From: Betaproteobacteria bacterium
Lineage (GTDB): Bacteria > Pseudomonadota > Gammaproteobacteria > Burkholderiales > Rhodocyclaceae
Direction: 5' to 3'
NCBI GenBank assembly: GCA_028065725.1
Contig: JAPTVL010000496.1
Span: forward strand, 1 to 8,548
Length of the DNA: 8,548 nt
In this document: positions 5,045-8,548 of the stretch, one piece after another
Numbering within the stretch: the first letter of the stretch is position 1
How the letters are laid out: each line of letters begins with the position of its first letter
Program-made: the position numbers and the translations under genes
Notes under the pieces: generated by a model
Told to the model about the DNA's origin: nothing
The model's database searches: none
What the model saw: the letters and a program-made list of their open reading frames with translations, nothing else

Positions 5045-8000
5045 CTACAACTTCTTTACGGTGATGGCGCCTTCCGGCAGATCGCCACAAATGAAAAAAC
5101 TGGGGCAGCGCGGGCAGGCGCGTGGCTCCGCCTTGGGCAGGAAGTTACCGGAGCGGACACTTTGCACAATGCTCTGGACTTTCTGTCGCCGCGTCTCAAG
5201 TTTCTTTGCCGAGATCGACATGGGTACCGTGGCCTCGCTGGTCAGGAAAGTCACCTCTACCTGCGCTTGGCCGCCATAAGCCTGCACCGCGGCAAGATGA
5301 AGAATCGTGTATTCGATATCGTCAAAGGCATTCGATCGCGGCTTGCCGGTCTTGACCCGCCCCACCACGACCTGTCCTCGGTCGCCACGGGCAACACTAT
5401 CCGGCTTGACGAAGATGTCTCCCTCGGCCCACCCCAGTGAAAGTGGCGCGACCGGAGAGCGGATGCCACCGCTTCGGGTTTCGATGAGGTAGTCAACCAG
5501 GCGACGACCGATCCGGCGGTAGTCGTCCGCATATCCATGATCCACGGCCCCCTTGGCTAGCCAAGCCTCCTCAAAGCGTGAGTCGAGTTCGGCACTGCTC
5601 GGTGTCGTCATCTCATGGACCGTTTTCAGCCACTCGAACACGTCGCTGACGACGTTGTGCATCTTCATGAAAGCTGTTTCCGTACGACGACCGCCAAGCC
5701 TGAGTACGTGCGTGTACAGAAACCGGCGCGGGCATCTCTCAAACAGGTTGACCTGGCTTTCCGTCCAGACCGGCTTTTCCTCCCAAGTAATCTCGATGGC
5801 GGTTGCCGGCCTCGCCACTCCGCTGCGCTGAGACGGACTGGCCGGACGGACCAGCAGACGATTGATTGCCGGAATGAATTTTGACGGGTTGCGTGCCTTG
5901 CCATCGGACTGGACCGAGGAGGCATAGAGAAATAGCCGATCACGGGCGCGCGACAGCGCAACGAAGAATAGACACTCCTCTTCCTCGTCGTGCCCGGCTT
6001 TGACCGCCTCCAATCCGGTCAATCCCTGCGAACCGTGAATCAAGCCGTCCGGCGGTACGCAGCGCGGCGGGATGTTGTTGCGCGGCAACCCGGAGGTCAC
6101 CATGCCGGGAATATGCACGATGTCGAACTCAAGACCTTTGCTGGCGTGGATCGTCATCAGGCGTACCGCGTCGACCCCTTCGGCAGCTCCCGGCATTTGC
6201 CGAAGGCCACGATCCTCGGAGAGCAGGAGGAGACGGCGAACCCGATCAAGCAGGCGTACGCTCGGAGTCCCGACTCCTCCTGGCTGGCGCCGGCAGAAGT
6301 TGAGGAATTGCCATAGCGCCAACCCCTTCATCCGGCTTTGAGGATCGTCGGCCAAATATATGGCTTTCGCTATGCCCAACCGGTCGATCACCCACGTCGC
6401 CAGAGTGGTCCAAGGGTTGCCCGTCGGATTCAGGCCGGTGAAGAGGTCGGCCACTCGTGCCAGCGCGGCTTGGCCTTCCGTCGCGAGGTTCGGCAGCTTC
6501 TCGCCGACCTGCCGCCAGTCGAGGGGGCCTGCGTTGCTATCCCTGAGATGTCCGATGATTTGCATGACCTCTTGCAACGGCATCTCGTGTGCCGACATCG
6601 TGGCGGCCCTCACCAGTCCAACCGCATGCGGGTCCGTCAGCATCGAAAGCAAGGCAAGCAGGTCTTTGATCTCCGGGCGCTCAAAGAGGCTGCCCAAGTG
6701 CAGCACTGGAATGCCTCTTGCTTCCAGGCCTTCGGCGATGTCACTCAGGCGGGCGTTGGATGAACAAAGCAGCGCCTGTCTGCGATACGGAATTCCTGCC
6801 TCCTGTTGTGCTTGGATCACAGCCGCAACCGCCGAAATCTCATCGTCGGTTGATCTGACCACCCGAAATTCCGGTCGGGCATTCAAGACACCACGGTCAG
6901 CCGTCAGTTGCAGCGGCAAAGCGCCCGTCGATGCCTTCATCGTGCCGGAGAATGCCGTAAAGACCTCTATGACCTCTCGCCCCGAGCGATAGTTGACTCC
7001 CAACTGGCGCACCTGCGCGTCTGGGAAATCCACGGCGAACTGCGCCATGTTGGTGGCCGATGCGCCACGAAACCGATAGATGGATTGGCGCGCATCGCCC
7101 ACAACCCAAAGATTCCGGCCATCACCCACGATAGCTCTCAACAAACGCACCGAAGCGCGGTTGACGTCCTGATACTCATCGACGAGAACATGCTGGTGCC
7201 GCGCCTTCAGGGCCTCTCTCACCTCGGCGTCGGTTTCGACCAGCCGCACCGGTTGCGCAACAAGATCGCCGAAATCGATCATTTGTCCCGCTGCCATCAG
7301 CCGCTCATAGGTTTCGAATAGCAGCGCGACCTCCAGGCACTTCTCCGCACGCGTGGTCGCCTCTTCGTCATGACCGGCGTTGTCTGCCATAGACTGCGCC
7401 AATGCCCTATAACTCGCGGCATCGACGACCTCGTCCTTGGCGCGCGATATCGCATTGAGCATGTCACTGAGATCGAGCGCCGGGTCCCACAGATTTCGAT
7501 AGTGACGAAGCGGAAGCCGGGGTAGTTCATCCTCAAGTAGTTCGATCGCTTCCGACCGATCGATCAGGCGCGGATCGGGGGAAAGCCCCAACTTGTCATG
7601 AAAGCGACGGACGATATCCAAGCCGAAGGCATGGAACGTACCAATCCACATCGCCGCCGCAGCAGTGGGGTTACTTGCGGCCAGCCGCTCGCTCAGCTCA
7701 TTGGCTGCCTTATTGGAGAAAGTGAGAACGAGGATGGACATGGGGTCCACGCCTTCGGCAAGCAGGCTCTCGATACGACGCACAAGCGTTCGAGTCTTGC
7801 CCGTGCCTGGCCCCGCTTGCAACAAAAACGCACTGTTGCGATGCTCTGCCGCCGCAATCTGGGTCGGGTCGGGAGTCAACGCCGCGGCAGGAACCTCGAA
7901 TGACTCGATGCAGGAGTCCTCCGGCAGCAACAGCGCATCCAGAAGCTGTTGCTGAACCACCTGCGGCGGCGCGCCGAGGCGCGTGGCAATGTTTGTTGAA

Positions 8001-8467
8001 GAACAGCCGTCACGCACATGGAGATGTCGGACCATTGAACGTGGCAGGAGAAGTTCACGAGCGAAGAGATCCATCCGGACTTCCCGCCGCTCCCGCGCGC
8101 CATAGTCGAGCACTTTTTCGATGCCGACCGGCGCGTCCTCGACAGAGCGATCCGGTTCGACTTGCTCTGTCACAACGTCCTGTGTTCCGCCCTCCAACAC
8201 GACATGCCCGAGTTCATGGGCAATGAGAAAAGCGCGGTCAAATTCGGACCCCGTGTCTTCATACAAAATGATCCCGGCCTGACTATCGAGGGCCGCACGT
8301 CCGCCTTTCAGTTGGGAATCACCCGGTGGCAAGGCATACACGTCCAGCTCTCTTCGGACTGCCTCCCGGCGGACGAAATCGAGCAATTTCCAAGGATCAT
8401 CACCCGCCGCGATCGCCGATCGATGAATGCGCTCTGCTTCTCGACGAGCGGCCTCGGTCGCGTCCAT
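5045..8467 (-). CDS. ImmA/IrrE-like peptidase - UvrD/Rep SF1 helicase - RecB/AddB-like nuclease-fold fusion
   Basis: A 1140-residue protein. Residues about 1-190 are an ImmA/IrrE-type zinc peptidase: AHELGH (83-88) is HExxH and E129, before FARELLLP (135-142), is the likely third ligand. Residues about 196-870 are a UvrD/Rep-type helicase with intact motifs: Walker A AGPGTGKT (218-225), GTFHAFG (276-282), DEYQD (430-434), GDARQSIYRFRGA (457-469), NYRS (492-495), TIHASKGLEFD (772-782) and ALSRARDRL (837-845). Residues about 900-1132 resemble AddB/RecB Fe-S nucleases: C912 pairs with C1118, C1121 and C1127 in the C-x2-C-x5-C layout, with PD (1022-1023) and KTGK (1039-1042). The residue two before K1039, normally Asp or Glu, is R1037, so nuclease activity is doubtful. 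It probably translocates on and unwinds DNA. The ATG at 8467 lies 3 nt after the previous gene's stop with no strong ribosome site, suggesting coupling. The role relative to the conjugation genes is inference. Confidence 0.9.
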   Translation of the reverse strand: MDATEAARREAERIHRSAIAAGDDPWKLLDFVRREAVRRELDVYALPPGDSQLKGGRAALDSQAGIILYEDTGSEFDRAFLIAHELGHVVLEGGTQDVVTEQVEPDRSVEDAPVGIEKVLDYGARERREVRMDLFARELLLPRSMVRHLHVRDGCSSTNIATRLGAPPQVVQQQLLDALLLPEDSCIESFEVPAAALTPDPTQIAAAEHRNSAFLLQAGPGTGKTRTLVRRIESLLAEGVDPMSILVLTFSNKAANELSERLAASNPTAAAAMWIGTFHAFGLDIVRRFHDKLGLSPDPRLIDRSEAIELLEDELPRLPLRHYRNLWDPALDLSDMLNAISRAKDEVVDAASYRALAQSMADNAGHDEEATTRAEKCLEVALLFETYERLMAAGQMIDFGDLVAQPVRLVETDAEVREALKARHQHVLVDEYQDVNRASVRLLRAIVGDGRNLWVVGDARQSIYRFRGASATNMAQFAVDFPDAQVRQLGVNYRSGREVIEVFTAFSGTMKASTGALPLQLTADRGVLNARPEFRVVRSTDDEISAVAAVIQAQQEAGIPYRRQALLCSSNARLSDIAEGLEARGIPVLHLGSLFERPEIKDLLALLSMLTDPHAVGLVRAATMSAHEMPLQEVMQIIGHLRDSNAGPLDWRQVGEKLPNLATEGQAALARVADLFTGLNPTGNPWTTLATWVIDRLGIAKAIYLADDPQSRMKGLALWQFLNFCRRQPGGVGTPSVRLLDRVRRLLLLSEDRGLRQMPGAAEGVDAVRLMTIHASKGLEFDIVHIPGMVTSGLPRNNIPPRCVPPDGLIHGSQGLTGLEAVKAGHDEEEECLFFVALSRARDRLFLYASSVQSDGKARNPSKFIPAINRLLVRPASPSQRSGVARPATAIEITWEEKPVWTESQVNLFERCPRRFLYTHVLRLGGRRTETAFMKMHNVVSDVFEWLKTVHEMTTPSSAELDSRFEEAWLAKGAVDHGYADDYRRIGRRLVDYLIETRSGGIRSPVAPLSLGWAEGDIFVKPDSVARGDRGQVVVGRVKTGKPRSNAFDDIEYTILHLAAVQAYGGQAQVEVTFLTSEATVPMSISAKKLETRRQKVQSIVQSVRSGNFLPKAEPRACPRCPSFFICGDLPEGAITVKKL

Positions 8468-8470
8468 GGC

Positions 8471-8548
8471 CTAGTCTTGCAGTGCCTTGAGGGCGTCCTG
8501 CTGCGCATCCGTGAGTTGCGACGTTTCGACTGCCTTTTCAAAAGAAAT
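8471..8548 (-). CDS. C-terminal end of an unidentified upstream gene of the same operon (cut by right edge)
   Basis: On the minus strand the frame is open from the window edge and ends ...TSQLTDAQQDALKALQD with TAG at 8473-8471. Only 25 residues are visible: helical, acidic and soluble-looking. The stop lies 3 nt before the ATG of the peptidase-helicase gene, so the two are almost certainly co-transcribed. ImmA/IrrE-type peptidases are often encoded directly after an XRE-family helix-turn-helix repressor that they cleave, so a regulator is a reasonable guess from position, but the visible residues do not show a DNA-binding motif and I do not assign one. Confidence 0.65.
   Translation of the reverse strand: MSFEKAVETSQLTDAQQDALKALQD

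Larger units (their letters stand above)
122..8548. mobile_element. Distal end of a guaA-integrated genomic island with defence cargo (right end outside window)
   Basis: The left boundary is inferred from the guaA tail at 122-145. From there rightward the content is accessory: an AbiE-like toxin-antitoxin pair, a ubiquitin-conjugation-like operon and a peptidase-helicase-nuclease fusion. No integrase, relaxase, transposase or conjugation gene is visible, so the element type (integrative element, satellite or decayed island) cannot be stated. The AT-richer non-coding stretch just inside the junction also contrasts with the genes on either side. The extent to 8548 is only the window limit. Confidence 0.5.

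Noticed and set aside
5045..8467. Simple UvrD, PcrA or AddA housekeeping helicase.
   Set aside because: The N-terminal HExxH peptidase domain and the C-terminal Fe-S nuclease-like domain are not part of UvrD or PcrA, and no AddB/RecB partner is visible.

Overview
The window is GC-rich in its coding parts, with proteobacterial-style codon use (mostly G or C at third positions) and tightly packed genes. The sequence alone does not give a genus. The left edge appears to be a chromosome/genomic-island junction. On the minus strand, positions 122-145 read as the conserved last residues of GMP synthase (guaA), PETIEWE-stop, followed by a strong intrinsic terminator at 77-103. The codons upstream of that short tail do not continue as guaA. 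This is what is left at the far end of an island that integrated into the 3' end of guaA, a known island target. Everything to the right is therefore probably island cargo, and the cargo is defence-like.

Layout: 2-55 may be the C-terminal tail of a chromosomal gene convergent with guaA. 77-103 is the terminator. 122-145 is the guaA remnant/att site. 146-413 is a non-coding leader with short repeats and two strong inverted repeats (TCGTAG-N5-CTACGA). 414-2062 (+) is a two-gene AbiE-type type IV toxin-antitoxin operon: an AbiEi-like antitoxin/repressor and an AbiEii-like nucleotidyltransferase toxin, overlapping by ATGA. 2087-8548 (-) is a leftward gene string that converges on abiEii with only 24 bp between them.

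The leftward string, in transcription order, starts with the last 25 codons of an unidentified gene (8548-8471). Next is a 1140-residue fusion of an ImmA/IrrE-type zinc peptidase, a UvrD/Rep-type SF1 helicase and a RecB/AddB-like Fe-S nuclease-fold domain. After an 89-nt gap comes a 379-residue protein with three predicted ubiquitin-like beta-grasp repeats fused to an E2-like domain. This overlaps a 463-residue fusion of a JAMM/JAB deubiquitinase-like domain to a ThiF/E1 adenylating domain, which in turn overlaps a 114-residue DUF6527-like Cys-rich protein. The last three genes are joined by ATGA stop/start overlaps and form a compact bacterial ubiquitin-conjugation-like operon: modifier plus E2 in one chain, deconjugase plus E1 in the next, and a small accessory protein.

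The most interesting points are: the compression of Ubl, E2, JAB and E1 into two polypeptides; a Ser-Thr pair where a cysteine might be expected in the E1 C-terminal half; an Asn in place of the usual His after WSR in the E2-like domain; the peptidase-helicase-nuclease fusion directly upstream, whose nuclease motif has an Arg where the acidic catalytic residue is expected; and the guaA junction that frames all of it. Functions are inferred from motifs and remembered family features; no database search was possible.
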